Source of the DNA: Terriglobia bacterium
Lineage (GTDB): Bacteria > Acidobacteriota > Terriglobia > UBA7540
Direction of reading: 5' to 3'
DNA length: 49,060 nt
Assembly (NCBI GenBank): GCA_035712365.1
Contig: DASTAW010000059.1
Location: forward strand, 1-49,060
A program made the position numbers and the translations under genes. The notes under the pieces are model-generated. The model was given only the letters and a program-made list of their open reading frames with translations. It was not told where the DNA came from and did not search any database. Below, piece by piece: positions 33,317-41,173 of this stretch (its first letter is position 1; each line of letters begins with the position of its first letter).

Positions 33317-35623
33317 ATGAAGGTCGCGAAGATAAAGCTCGGCTGGCGCGGAATTCTCGCCGCAGCGTCGGTCCTCGTCCTCACCTGGGCAATGGCGGGC
33401 CAGGGCGCGCCGCAAACCGCCCCTGCCTCGCTGCCGTTCTTTCCGGTAGCCGTTTGGTACGGAGGCGGCAAAGCGCGCGCTCCCATGCTGGAGCCGGTGG
33501 ACGCCTCGAGCGCTGACCGCTGGGGCAGGGACCTTGACCAGATCAAGGCGGTTGGCTTCAACACGGTCAAGTGCTGGGTGGATTGGGCCACTGCCGAGCC
33601 CAAGCCCGGTCAGTTTGATCTCCAAAACCTCAACCTGCTGTTACGGCTCGCGCAGGAACGCGGCCTGCGGGTGATCGTTCAGATTTATACCGATTCCGCG
33701 CCCGACTGGGTGGGCCAGCGCTTTCCTGATTCCCGTTTCGTGGACCGTTCGGGGGCCGTAATCAATTCCCAGACCGCGCCCGGCTTCTGCATCGATGATG
33801 AGGCTGTCCGCAATGAGGTCGTGAAATTCATTGAGACGCTTTCGCAGGATGCCAATCATTACAACGCGCTTTACGGCTGGGATGTGTGGAGCGAACCGCA
33901 CCTGGTGAACTGGGCGGGATTCGATTATCTCAAGGACCCTGAGTTCTGCTACTGCCGCTACACGCAGGCGCGGTTCCGCCAGTGGCTGCAGGCGAAGTAT
34001 CAGACCCTCGCGGCGCTCAATAAAGCCTGGTACCGCGGATTCACAAGCTGGGATGACGTTGCGCCGCCGCGCTTCTCAACCATTCTCTCCTTCACCGATT
34101 ATCTCGACTGGCGAGACTTCATCACCGCCAAGCTGGCCGCCGATCTCAAGGCCCGCGTCGATGCCGTCCGCAGCGCCGACCACATACACGCCATCACCAG
34201 CCATGCCGCCGTGCCGGGCCTCTTCACCGATCCGCGCGACGGTTACGGCGAGCCGGATGACTTTCTGATGGCGGGCAGCGCTGACTTCTTCGGTACTTCG
34301 CTCTATCCCAAGCATGCCGAATCGCGCAGCCCCTGGACTTATGAACACCTGGCCGCTGGTCTCGACTTCTCGCGCTCGGCCGGGCACAGCATGGGCAAGG
34401 GTTTTTGGATCGGCGAACTCCAGGCGGGCCAGGGCGTCACCGGGATGCGCATCGCCGAGCCCGTCACGGGCCATGATGAAGCGTACTGGATGTGGCAGGT
34501 GGTCGCTCACGGCGCACCCGAAATCGCCGTCTATGCCTGGTATCCGATGAATGCGGGCTACGAGTCGAACGGCTATGGCCTGATCAATCTGGACGGCACG
34601 CTCACGCCGCGCGCGCATGCCGCCGGTGAAACGGCGAGTGCCATCGCGCAAAACGGCGCGTCCCTCGACCAGGCCCAGCCGGCCCCGGCTGAGGTGGCCA
34701 TCCTTTACAACAGGCTCTCTTACATGGTGGGCGGAACGGAGCCGTCGCTTTCTACCCTCGGGAATGCGGAGCGGGATTCGCTCGAAGGCCTGCACCGCGC
34801 CTTTCTCGAAAAGCAGATTCCAGTCGATTTCGTGAGCACTCAGGACGTGATCGACGGCAGGGTGAAAGCCTACAAGATTCTGTTTCTCCCCTACGCGGTG
34901 ATGATCTCCCAGCAGGTCGCCGAGGGTGTGAAGCATTACATCGAGCAGGGCGGGACGGCGGTGGCCGGGGCGCGCCTGGCCTGGAACAACGCACGCGGGT
35001 TTGCCAGCGACGTCATTCCCGGCTTCGATCTTGCGCAGGTGTTCGGCGCGCGCGAAAAAGTTATTCGACCGGTCGAAGCCGCCCGCTTGCTGATGGAATC
35101 TTCACCCAGCCTTCCGGGCATGAAGGCCGGTGAATCGGTGCGCGGCGACAGCTTCGAAGAGGAGCTTGAGCCGCTGGCTGGAGCGCAGGTTCTGGCGCGC
35201 TTCGCAAACGGCCAGCCTGCCATGATTGAAAAGGAATACGGCAAAGGAAAAGCCATCCTGGCCGGAACCTTTCTCGCGCTTTCCTACGAGCGCGAACACG
35301 ATCCATCCACCGGGCGGCTGTTGCGCTCACTCGCCCAGGCCGCCGGCGTCAGCCCGGAAGTGAAAGTTTCGGGTGAGGGCACGAACGAAATCGAAGTCCG
35401 CCGGCTGGTGAGCGCGTCGGAGCAGTTGATCTTCGTTTTCAATCACGACCAGAAGCCTGCTCAGGCTTCCATTTCGATCCACGTTCCATGGAGCGTCCAC
35501 GAAGCGCGAGACGTTGTGACCGGCCGCCCGGTGGCATTTAAAGCCGCGAATGGCGGTGTGGTGCTCGATAAGAATCTGAGCAGTGGCGAAATCTGGGTGG
35601 TGAAGCTGAGCGGGGCGGGATAG
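33317..35623 (+). CDS. Secreted GH42 beta-galactosidase-like enzyme
   Basis: A 768-residue glycoside hydrolase with a signal peptide (cleavage near AMAGQG-A). The TIM barrel carries the acid/base Glu193 in GWDVWSEPH and the nucleophile Glu367 in GFWIGELQAG. A trimerisation (Rossmann/glutaminase-like) domain follows from about residue 455 (PAEVAILYNRLSYMVGG), then a short C-terminal beta domain. This order is that of family GH42, which usually cuts beta-galactosides inside cells; an exported form is less common and suggests work in the periplasm on imported oligosaccharide. Ribosome site GGTAGGGG. It sits between a sugar isomerase and a ROK kinase. Confidence 0.88.
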   Translation: MKVAKIKLGWRGILAAASVLVLTWAMAGQGAPQTAPASLPFFPVAVWYGGGKARAPMLEPVDASSADRWGRDLDQIKAVGFNTVKCWVDWATAEPKPGQFDLQNLNLLLRLAQERGLRVIVQIYTDSAPDWVGQRFPDSRFVDRSGAVINSQTAPGFCIDDEAVRNEVVKFIETLSQDANHYNALYGWDVWSEPHLVNWAGFDYLKDPEFCYCRYTQARFRQWLQAKYQTLAALNKAWYRGFTSWDDVAPPRFSTILSFTDYLDWRDFITAKLAADLKARVDAVRSADHIHAITSHAAVPGLFTDPRDGYGEPDDFLMAGSADFFGTSLYPKHAESRSPWTYEHLAAGLDFSRSAGHSMGKGFWIGELQAGQGVTGMRIAEPVTGHDEAYWMWQVVAHGAPEIAVYAWYPMNAGYESNGYGLINLDGTLTPRAHAAGETASAIAQNGASLDQAQPAPAEVAILYNRLSYMVGGTEPSLSTLGNAERDSLEGLHRAFLEKQIPVDFVSTQDVIDGRVKAYKILFLPYAVMISQQVAEGVKHYIEQGGTAVAGARLAWNNARGFASDVIPGFDLAQVFGAREKVIRPVEAARLLMESSPSLPGMKAGESVRGDSFEEELEPLAGAQVLARFANGQPAMIEKEYGKGKAILAGTFLALSYEREHDPSTGRLLRSLAQAAGVSPEVKVSGEGTNEIEVRRLVSASEQLIFVFNHDQKPAQASISIHVPWSVHEARDVVTGRPVAFKAANGGVVLDKNLSSGEIWVVKLSGAG

Positions 35624-35629
35624 CAGCGG

Positions 35630-35660
35630 GCCTCGCGCAAAGGTGCCAAGACGCAAAGAT
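35630..35660 (+). repeat. Dispersed CGCAAAGG-type repeat, copy 1
   Basis: CTCGCGCAAAGGTGCCAAG continues with ACGCAAAG, a diverged copy of the repeat found at 36711-36780 and 40836-40902. A partly inverted relative (GCTTTGCGCCGCTGCGC) follows at about 35693. It lies in the gap between GH42 and ROK and accounts for the spurious N-terminal extension of the ROK reading frame. Confidence 0.55.
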
Positions 35661-35744
35661 TGCAAAAGCGCGCTGCGACAAAATGAAGCCCCGCTTTGCG
35701 CCGCTGCGCCTGGGCGCGAAAGGCTCTCCCCGGCAGTTGTCGAT

Positions 35745-36665
35745 ATGACAGCGTATAAAAGGAAACTGCGGCAGCCCAACGCTGTTTGGGCAGTGGATAT
35801 TGGCGGAACAAAGATCGCCGCTGCGCGCGTCAGCCGAAAAGGCGAACTGTCGGACTATGCCGAAATCCCGACGCCTCCAGCCGGCGGGCGCAAAGTAGTG
35901 GAAGCTGTAGTGGAATTGCTGGAGCACATGCCGGCCAAAGGCATCGGAGCCATTGGAGTTGATGTTCCTGGCCTGGCATGGCCGGACGGCCGCGTGTGGG
36001 CCCCGAACATTCCCGGCTGGAAGCGCATGCCGCTGGGTCCGATCCTCAAAAAGCGCTTCGGGCTGCCCACGCTGGTGGAAAGCGACCGCAACGCTTTTGT
36101 GATGGGTGAAGCCTGGCATGGCGCGGCGCGCAACTGCCGTGACGTGGTTTTCCTGGCCGTAGGCACCGGCATCGGCGCCGGCATCCTTACCGGCGGGCGG
36201 CTGCTGCGCGGGCATGGAGAACTGGCCGGGTCGGTGGGCTGGATGGCGCTGCGCAACCAGTACCAGCCCATCTATGAATCAATCGGCTGCTTTGAAGCCC
36301 ATGCCAGCGGCACGGGGATCGGCCTCGCAGCGAGCAAAGAACTCGGCCGCAAACTCTCAGCCCGTGAACTCACGCTGATGGCGCGGCGTGGCAACCGGAA
36401 GGCAAAGCGAGTGCTGGAACGCGCCGGACACGACCTGGGACTTGGCCTCGCGAACCTCGTCGATGTGCTCAATCCGGAAGTCATCGTAATCGGCGGCGGG
36501 GTGGCTGCGGCAGGAAACCTGATTCTCGATGTGGCGCGGAAAACAATGAAACAGTGGGGACAGCCGCTCGCCGTAAGGCAAGTTCGCGTGGTGCGCAGCC
36601 GCCTGGGTGCGCGTGCGAGCCTGCTGGGTGCGGCCAGGCTGGCGTTTGATTTTTGTGATCGCTGA
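35745..36665 (+). CDS. ROK-family sugar kinase (glucokinase-like)
   Basis: A 306-residue ATP-dependent sugar kinase. Start chosen at ATG 35745; the frame continues upstream only through a dispersed repeat. DIGGTK at 18-23 is the phosphate loop, ESDRNAFVMGEA contains the catalytic Asp, VGTGIGAGIL the sugar loop, and VIGGGVAAAG the adenosine motif. The usual ROK zinc knot (CxCGxxGC) is largely lost: only the final GCFE is present. Without zinc the enzyme may be differently stabilised or have altered substrate choice. Probable role: phosphorylating the hexose or aminosugar released by the two glycosidases. Followed by an MFS transporter. Confidence 0.82.
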   Translation: MTAYKRKLRQPNAVWAVDIGGTKIAAARVSRKGELSDYAEIPTPPAGGRKVVEAVVELLEHMPAKGIGAIGVDVPGLAWPDGRVWAPNIPGWKRMPLGPILKKRFGLPTLVESDRNAFVMGEAWHGAARNCRDVVFLAVGTGIGAGILTGGRLLRGHGELAGSVGWMALRNQYQPIYESIGCFEAHASGTGIGLAASKELGRKLSARELTLMARRGNRKAKRVLERAGHDLGLGLANLVDVLNPEVIVIGGGVAAAGNLILDVARKTMKQWGQPLAVRQVRVVRSRLGARASLLGAARLAFDFCDR

Positions 36666-36673
36666 TCGCGCCG

Positions 36674-36702
36674 TGCCGGGCTGAAGCCCGGCGCTACATT
36701 GT
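36674..36702 (+). repeat. Dispersed CCCGGCGCTACA repeat
   Basis: GCCGGGCTGAAGCCCGGCGCTACA forms a small hairpin (GCCGGGC/GCCCGGC split here by TGAA) and matches the two copies near 1870. It lies directly after the ROK gene. Confidence 0.6.
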
Positions 36703-36710
36703 TGATTGCG

Positions 36711-36780
36711 GCCGGCTGGCGGAGCGTACGACAAAATCCTGAAAGGCTAATCTCACGCAAAGGCGCTAAGACGCAAAGCC
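36711..36780 (+). repeat. Dispersed CGCAAAGG-type repeat, copy 2
   Basis: About 70 bases beginning CCGGCTGGCGGAGCG and ending CTCACGCAAAGGCGCTAAG, ACGCAAAGC. Nearly the same string occurs at 40836-40902 in the same orientation. It fills the ROK to MFS spacer. Confidence 0.7.
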
Positions 36781-36790
36781 CCATAACACA

Positions 36791-37951
36791 ATGGCCAATG
36801 ACATCGAGATTCGCCGCTTTGCCCTGGTGCTGACCGCCAATGCGTGCATGTTCGTGTTTGGCGTGGTGCTGCTGCTGATGGGCTCGCTGCTGCCGTCGCT
36901 GGAAGTCAATTACGTTCAGGCGGGCAGCCTGGGGTCGTTTCCCCTGGCGGGTATTCTGGCCGCCACCATTCTGGTAGGGCCGGTGCTCGACACCGTGGGA
37001 GCCAAGCCCGTGCTGGCCGCGGCACTGGCGATGGTGGCGGGGGCCGTGGCGCTGATGCCGTCGCTCCACACCTACGCGGCGCTGGCAGTCGCGGCGCTGG
37101 TCTACGGGTTCGGCGGAGGCGTGCTGAATACGGCCACCAATGCCCTGGTGGCGGACCTCAGCGCGTCGGGGCGGGGAGCGGCGTTGAACCTGCTGGGATT
37201 CTCATTCAGCCTGGGCGCGCTGGCGGCCCCGCTGCTGATGTCCACCGTGGGCGGAAGGTCTGGAGCGGCTTCGGTGCTGTACATCCTGGCCATCGTCACC
37301 GGGCTCATCCTGGTCCCGGTGCTGGCGTTTCGCTTCCCCAAGCCCAGCTTTGCCGGAACGCGCCTGGCGGAACTGCTGCGCGTGTTGAATCATCCCATGG
37401 TGTGGCTTTTTGGCGCGCTGCTGTTTTTTGAGTCAGGCAGTGAGAACAGCATGTTCGTCTGGGCGGGGAAGCTTGTGGCAGGCACGTTCCACGCGGGGCC
37501 CGAACGCGCCAACTGGGCGCTGGTGGGATTGAGCGCAGCGATCGGAGCCGGGCGGCTGGGCGCGGCGTTCCTGCTGCGGGTGCTGGGCAACCGGCGGACC
37601 ATACTGCTCTCCACCGCTATCGCCGTGACCGGCGCGATGGTGGTCTATAACAGCCGAGCGTTCACGGTCGCGGTGCTGGGCATGGCCGTTATCGGACTTG
37701 GCCTCGCACCCATTTATCCCACGGCGCTGGGCGTTGCGGGTGACCGCTTCCCGCGCCAGACGGGCACCGTGTTTGGCGCCATCATGGCGGTTTCGCTGGT
37801 GGGCGGAACGGCCGGGCCAAGCATCTGCGGAAGCCTGGCGTCAACCGGGTTGCGGAACATTCTGTGGGTCCCCATGATTGCAGCCGTGGCCGTGGCAACA
37901 TTCACCATTCTGGCCACGCGCGAGTCGCGGGAGATGGTTTCCAAAGGTTGA
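36791..37951 (+). CDS. MFS transporter
   Basis: A 386-residue membrane protein with about twelve predicted helices, nearly all Ala/Gly/Leu/Val. Helix 1 is FALVLTANACMFVFGVVLLLMGSLLPS; the loop after helix 2 has VLDTVGAKP, a form of the MFS A-motif (DxxGxK); a charged segment at about residue 178-195 marks the central loop. Position after GH42 and ROK suggests sugar import across the inner membrane (GlcP/FucP-like), but efflux cannot be ruled out. The ATG has no good ribosome site. Confidence 0.85.
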   Translation: MANDIEIRRFALVLTANACMFVFGVVLLLMGSLLPSLEVNYVQAGSLGSFPLAGILAATILVGPVLDTVGAKPVLAAALAMVAGAVALMPSLHTYAALAVAALVYGFGGGVLNTATNALVADLSASGRGAALNLLGFSFSLGALAAPLLMSTVGGRSGAASVLYILAIVTGLILVPVLAFRFPKPSFAGTRLAELLRVLNHPMVWLFGALLFFESGSENSMFVWAGKLVAGTFHAGPERANWALVGLSAAIGAGRLGAAFLLRVLGNRRTILLSTAIAVTGAMVVYNSRAFTVAVLGMAVIGLGLAPIYPTALGVAGDRFPRQTGTVFGAIMAVSLVGGTAGPSICGSLASTGLRNILWVPMIAAVAVATFTILATRESREMVSKG

Positions 37952-37985
37952 TCGCCCCTGGCAAGCTGCTGAAAGATATCGTCGC

Positions 37986-38066
37986 GTCATGCTGAGAGAA
38001 GCGAAGCATCCCCGTATTTGGCTGGAGATAAATGCAGAGATCCTTCGCTGCGCTCAGGATGACAGG
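37986..38066. repeat. Dispersed intergenic repeat (TCATGCTGAG/AGGATGACA type)
   Basis: CGTCATGCTGAGAGAAGCG begins and TCGCTGCGCTCAGGATGACA ends a segment whose two halves are inverted copies (TCATGCTGAG.GAAGCGAAG against CTTCGCTGCGCTCAGGATGA). This repeat type is very common between genes in Acidobacteria and other soil bacteria. A shorter relative (CGGATTCCTCTCCCGCTCTG, GCGGGATCGGAATGACA) lies at about 38803-38840. Confidence 0.65.
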
Positions 38067-38164
38067 CGGAAAGACCCGGGAATAAATCTCGCCGCCACTG
38101 GTATTTTACAAATGAGTGGCTGCGAAAATAGCGGCGGACGCATCTCAGGTTTAGGGAGGAAATC

Positions 38165-38770
38165 GTGAAATCTGGTCCTGTTAAGAATGAACCTGGCATG
38201 CGAGCCGGCCGCAGGGCCTTTCTTGGATGGTCCGCAACTGCCCTGGCAGGCTTTGCCGTGGCGCGAAGGTTGGAACCGAGCGCGGCGTCCGGGAAGCCCA
38301 CAAAGACCGGGAAAACGAAGATGGTTCGAATCGTAGAGTTTGACAGCAACGGTTTGCGTCGGGGCGTGGTGGAGGTTCCGACGGTAGTAAAAAGCGACGC
38401 CGATTGGCGTGAACAGCTTACGCCCACTGAATTCGAGGTCGCGCGCAAGGCGGGGACCGAGAGGGCATTTTCGGGCGCTTACTGGAACCTCCACCAGAAG
38501 GGTTTATATCGGTGCATCTGCTGTGACACGGCGCTTTTCAGTTCCAGCACCAAGTTTGAGTCCGGCACCGGCTGGCCCAGCTTCTGGGAGCCGATCGCCA
38601 AAGAAAACGTTCGGGAAATTGCGGACTACAGCATTGGCATGAGCCGGACGGCGGTTTCCTGCCGGCGGTGCGACGCGCACCTGGGCCACGTGTTTGACGA
38701 CGGTCCAAAACCCACCGGACTGCGCTACTGCATGAATTCAGCGTCACTGCGCTTTGTAAAGCTGGCGTAG
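38165..38770 (+). CDS. msrB: Exported peptide-methionine (R)-S-oxide reductase
   Basis: A 201-residue enzyme that reduces R-methionine sulfoxide in proteins. Start is GTG with GGGAGG six bases upstream. A Tat signal [16 protein letters not shown] at 15-30 precedes the catalytic domain (about 80 to the end). Zinc ligands are Cys117, Cys120, Cys166 and Cys169; the catalytic cysteine is Cys189 in [14 protein letters not shown] and [10 protein letters not shown] are family motifs. Export as a folded zinc protein through Tat fits a periplasmic repair role. It is 121 bases before msrA, also exported, so the two isomers of oxidised methionine are both covered. Confidence 0.95.
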   Translation: MKSGPVKNEPGMRAGRRAFLGWSATALAGFAVARRLEPSAASGKPTKTGKTKMVRIVEFDSNGLRRGVVEVPTVVKSDADWREQLTPTEFEVARKAGTERAFSGAYWNLHQKGLYRCICCDTALFSSSTKFESGTGWPSFWEPIAKENVREIADYSIGMSRTAVSCRRCDAHLGHVFDDGPKPTGLRYCMNSASLRFVKLA

Positions 38771-38891
38771 TCCGCCCTTTTTGCGGGGGAGCGGGCACGA
38801 AAGCGGATTCCTCTCCCGCTCTGCGGGATCGGAATGACAAGGTACTGGAATTTTTGACATCCTAATCAGTTGCAACACGGAGATGATTGAA

Positions 38892-39572
38892 ATGAAGAAC
38901 TCATGTGCCAATCCGTTCCAGAAAGCGGTTCTAATACTGTTGCCTTTGGCTGTGCTGGCAGGGGCGGGCTGCTCGACCAGCGCCAACGGTCAGGTTCCGG
39001 CCTATGCAGGACCGGCCAATGTCTCCGCAGTGCAGGGCAAGGAGACGGCCGTTCTGGCGGGAGGCTGCTTCTGGGGCGTCGATGCCGTCTTCAAACACGT
39101 GAAGGGCGTTGAGAGTGTCGTTTCCGGCTATTCGGGAGGAGCCGCCGGCACGGCAGAATATGAGACGGTCAGCACAGGATCGACCGGCCACGCCGAGTCC
39201 GTAAAGATCACCTATGATCCGTCACAGGTTCGGTTCAGCGAACTGCTCCGAGTCTTCTTTTCAGTGGCTACCGATCCCACACAACTCAATCGCCAGGGGC
39301 CGGACGTGGGCTCGCAATACCGCTCGGTGATTTTCTATACCAATGACCAGCAGAAGCAAGTCGCGCAGGCTTACATCCAGCAGCTTGACAAGGCCCGCGT
39401 GTTCTCACGGCCCATCGTGACTCAGGTGGTTGCTTTCAGGGCTTTCTATCCTGCGGAGGCCTATCACCAGAACTTTCTTGAGCGCCATCCCAACTATCCG
39501 TACATCGTCTTCAACGATCTGCCCAAGCTGCGATCGCTGAAGAAGGAGTTTCCCGACTTCTACAAGAAATAA
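38892..39572 (+). CDS. msrA: Exported peptide-methionine (S)-S-oxide reductase
   Basis: A 226-residue enzyme for S-methionine sulfoxide. Start chosen at the second ATG (38892), nine bases after GGAG; the first ATG (38883) abuts that site. The signal VLILLPLAVLAGAGC contains a relaxed lipobox with Cys27, so the protein is probably a lipoprotein. Catalytic Cys59 is in GGCFWG; STGSTGHAESVKI, DVGSQYRSVIFY and AEAYHQNF are family motifs. Only one cysteine lies in the catalytic domain, so recycling must use a single-cysteine route or an outside thiol. Confidence 0.94.
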   Translation: MKNSCANPFQKAVLILLPLAVLAGAGCSTSANGQVPAYAGPANVSAVQGKETAVLAGGCFWGVDAVFKHVKGVESVVSGYSGGAAGTAEYETVSTGSTGHAESVKITYDPSQVRFSELLRVFFSVATDPTQLNRQGPDVGSQYRSVIFYTNDQQKQVAQAYIQQLDKARVFSRPIVTQVVAFRAFYPAEAYHQNFLERHPNYPYIVFNDLPKLRSLKKEFPDFYKK

Positions 39573-39650
39573 CCGCGCGGCGGCAGCGTGTGGATCAATC
39601 TTTCCTGAAAGCCGCTTACTGAGGATTGCATAATGGACTGATGAGTTTCT

Positions 39651-39703
39651 GTAGCGCCGGCAGCTTACGGCCCTGAAAAGTGCCGCCGGGACGGCGGCGC
39701 TAC
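39651..39703. repeat. Palindromic repeat GTAGCGCCG/CGGCGCTAC
   Basis: Perfect 9-bp arms (39651-39659 and 39695-39703) enclose a GC-rich centre with its own GCCG/CGGC pairs. Related to the GCGCTACA repeats at 1.9 and 36.7 kb. It lies between convergent msrA and hemH and might act as a bidirectional transcription block, but no T-runs follow. Confidence 0.6.
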
Positions 39704-39734
39704 GAAAAAGCGTTGTCACTATATTTGGCAATCC

Positions 39735-40742
39735 TCACTGCGGTCGAGGCAAGCAGCAGCCGGCGGGGCAGAAGTCGGGCCACGGGCCCAAAGTTCCCAG
39801 GCTCGGGCGGTCTGACTTTTCTTCGATTCTTTCTACAATCAGTTCACGCACCACTCGCGCAAATCCAGAATTGGCGCCCACGGCCGCGGCGCGGACCATA
39901 TTCAGACCGAGTTCCTCGCAAAGCTGGCCTGCTTCCGTATCGAGATCATAAAGCACTTCAATATGATCTGAGACAAAACCGACGGGGACGATGACCACGT
40001 CTTTCACTTGCCCTTTATCCCCGATTGCTCGCAGGTACTCCAGGATGTCGGGACCAAGCCAGGGCTGCGTGGGCGGGCCGCTGCGGCTCTGGTAAACCAG
40101 TGGGTCGCCCGATCTGCCCAATGCGACGGATACCAGTCGCGAGGCTTCATGCAGTTGCTGCTCATACCGGCAATTCTCCGCCATTCCGAGCGGAATGCTG
40201 TGCGCCGTGTAAACGATGTGGGCGGCGCTCCTTTTTCCCGCCGGGACTTGCTCAAGAGCATCCAGCACCTGCTCCGCCATGGCGGCAATGTAGTCGGGAT
40301 GATTGTAGAAGGGCCGAATTTTGTCAATCACCGGAGCGCCCTCGCCCGCGGCGGCACGGGCATTTTCAATATTCTCGAGGTACTGACGGCAGCTCGAATA
40401 TGAACTGTAGGCCGCCGTGGCAAAGGCGAGCGCACGCCTCACTCCCTCGGCCTTCATTTTGGCCACCGTATCTGTGAGCAATGGATGCCAGTTGCGATTG
40501 CCCCAGTAGACGGGAAGATGCGGCCCGTGGGCAGCCAGTTCGGCTTCAAGCGCACTGATCAGTTGCCGGTTCTGCTGGTTGATGGGGCTCCGCCCGCCGA
40601 AATGGTAGTAATGCTCTGCGACGGCCAGCATGCGTTCGCGAGGAACGTTTTTGCCGCGCAGCACGTTCTCAAGGAAGGGAATAACATCCTCTTCCTTTTC
40701 AGGCCCGCCAAATGAGACCCAGAGGATTGCATTGTACTGCAT
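39735..40742 (-). CDS. hemH: Ferrochelatase (possible iron-sulfur form)
   Basis: A 335-residue enzyme that inserts Fe2+ into porphyrin at the end of heme synthesis. Catalytic His181 is in TAHSIP and Glu262 in SDHIEVLYDLD; YYHFGGRSPINQQNR is the N-terminal family motif. The C-terminus has WPDFCPAGCC (Cys325, Cys329, Cys330) and there are internal cysteines at 118 and 191. A C-terminal cysteine cluster with one internal cysteine is how actinobacterial ferrochelatases bind a [2Fe-2S] cluster. Whether the substrate is coproporphyrin III or protoporphyrin IX is not settled by sequence alone. No membrane segment. No operon partners. Confidence 0.92.
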   Translation of the reverse strand: MQYNAILWVSFGGPEKEEDVIPFLENVLRGKNVPRERMLAVAEHYYHFGGRSPINQQNRQLISALEAELAAHGPHLPVYWGNRNWHPLLTDTVAKMKAEGVRRALAFATAAYSSYSSCRQYLENIENARAAAGEGAPVIDKIRPFYNHPDYIAAMAEQVLDALEQVPAGKRSAAHIVYTAHSIPLGMAENCRYEQQLHEASRLVSVALGRSGDPLVYQSRSGPPTQPWLGPDILEYLRAIGDKGQVKDVVIVPVGFVSDHIEVLYDLDTEAGQLCEELGLNMVRAAAVGANSGFARVVRELIVERIEEKSDRPSLGTLGPWPDFCPAGCCLPRPQ

Positions 40743-40835
40743 GGATTTATCTTAGCCGACCGCCGCTCGTTCCACTAGATGCGCGTGGGTGCGTGCCGCC
40801 GCGGGGCAAAGCCAGCGTGGCATCCGATGCTTCGA

Positions 40836-40902
40836 CCGGCTGGCGGAGCGGAGGAAAAAATCTGAAAGAGCAGTCTCACGCAAAGGCGCGAAGGCGCAAA
40901 GC
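40836..40902 (+). repeat. Dispersed CGCAAAGG-type repeat, copy 3
   Basis: CCGGCTGGCGGAGCG at the start and CTCACGCAAAGGCGCGAAG, GCGCAAAGC at the end match the copy at 36711-36780 over almost the whole length, same orientation. Confidence 0.7.
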
Positions 40903-41001
40903 TCCCTTGTTGTCGCAGGTGACTTGCGCAGCATCATCCCTCTTCCTGCAAGACCTGTAACAAGTTGGAACCATTTTCACGGTTAGCTTGCGATTTCCTC
41001 A

Positions 41002-41029
41002 TTGACACTTCTCAACAATAGGTGATAAA
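41002..41029 (+). promoter_or_regulatory. Promoter of TonB receptor 2
   Basis: -35 TTGACA (41002-41007), 16-base spacer, -10 GATAAA (41024-41029; four of six). The first 11 bases, ATTGACACTTC, are the same as in the receptor 1 promoter at 31.99 kb. Confidence 0.6.
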
Positions 41030-41173
41030 TACGGCTTAGGTCCTTTTCCGAAAGAACTTGAAGATGTAGGGTAGCAAACGAAACGTCGTTTGTAAGTACT
41101 CGGAGGGCCGGGGTTTAGCTAGTCCCGGGTGGTCACGAACCGCTAGAGAAGGTTACCCGTAAGGAGGACGACC

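Larger units (their letters stand above)
40743..41173. other. Intergenic region before TonB receptor 2
   Basis: About 430 bases. It contains a copy of the 70-base dispersed repeat, the receptor 2 promoter and a leader of about 140 bases. The leader has a perfect CAAACGA-AACG-TCGTTTG hairpin at about 41079-41096 and ends in AAGGAGGACGACC just before the ATG. No gene is seen. Confidence 0.6.
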
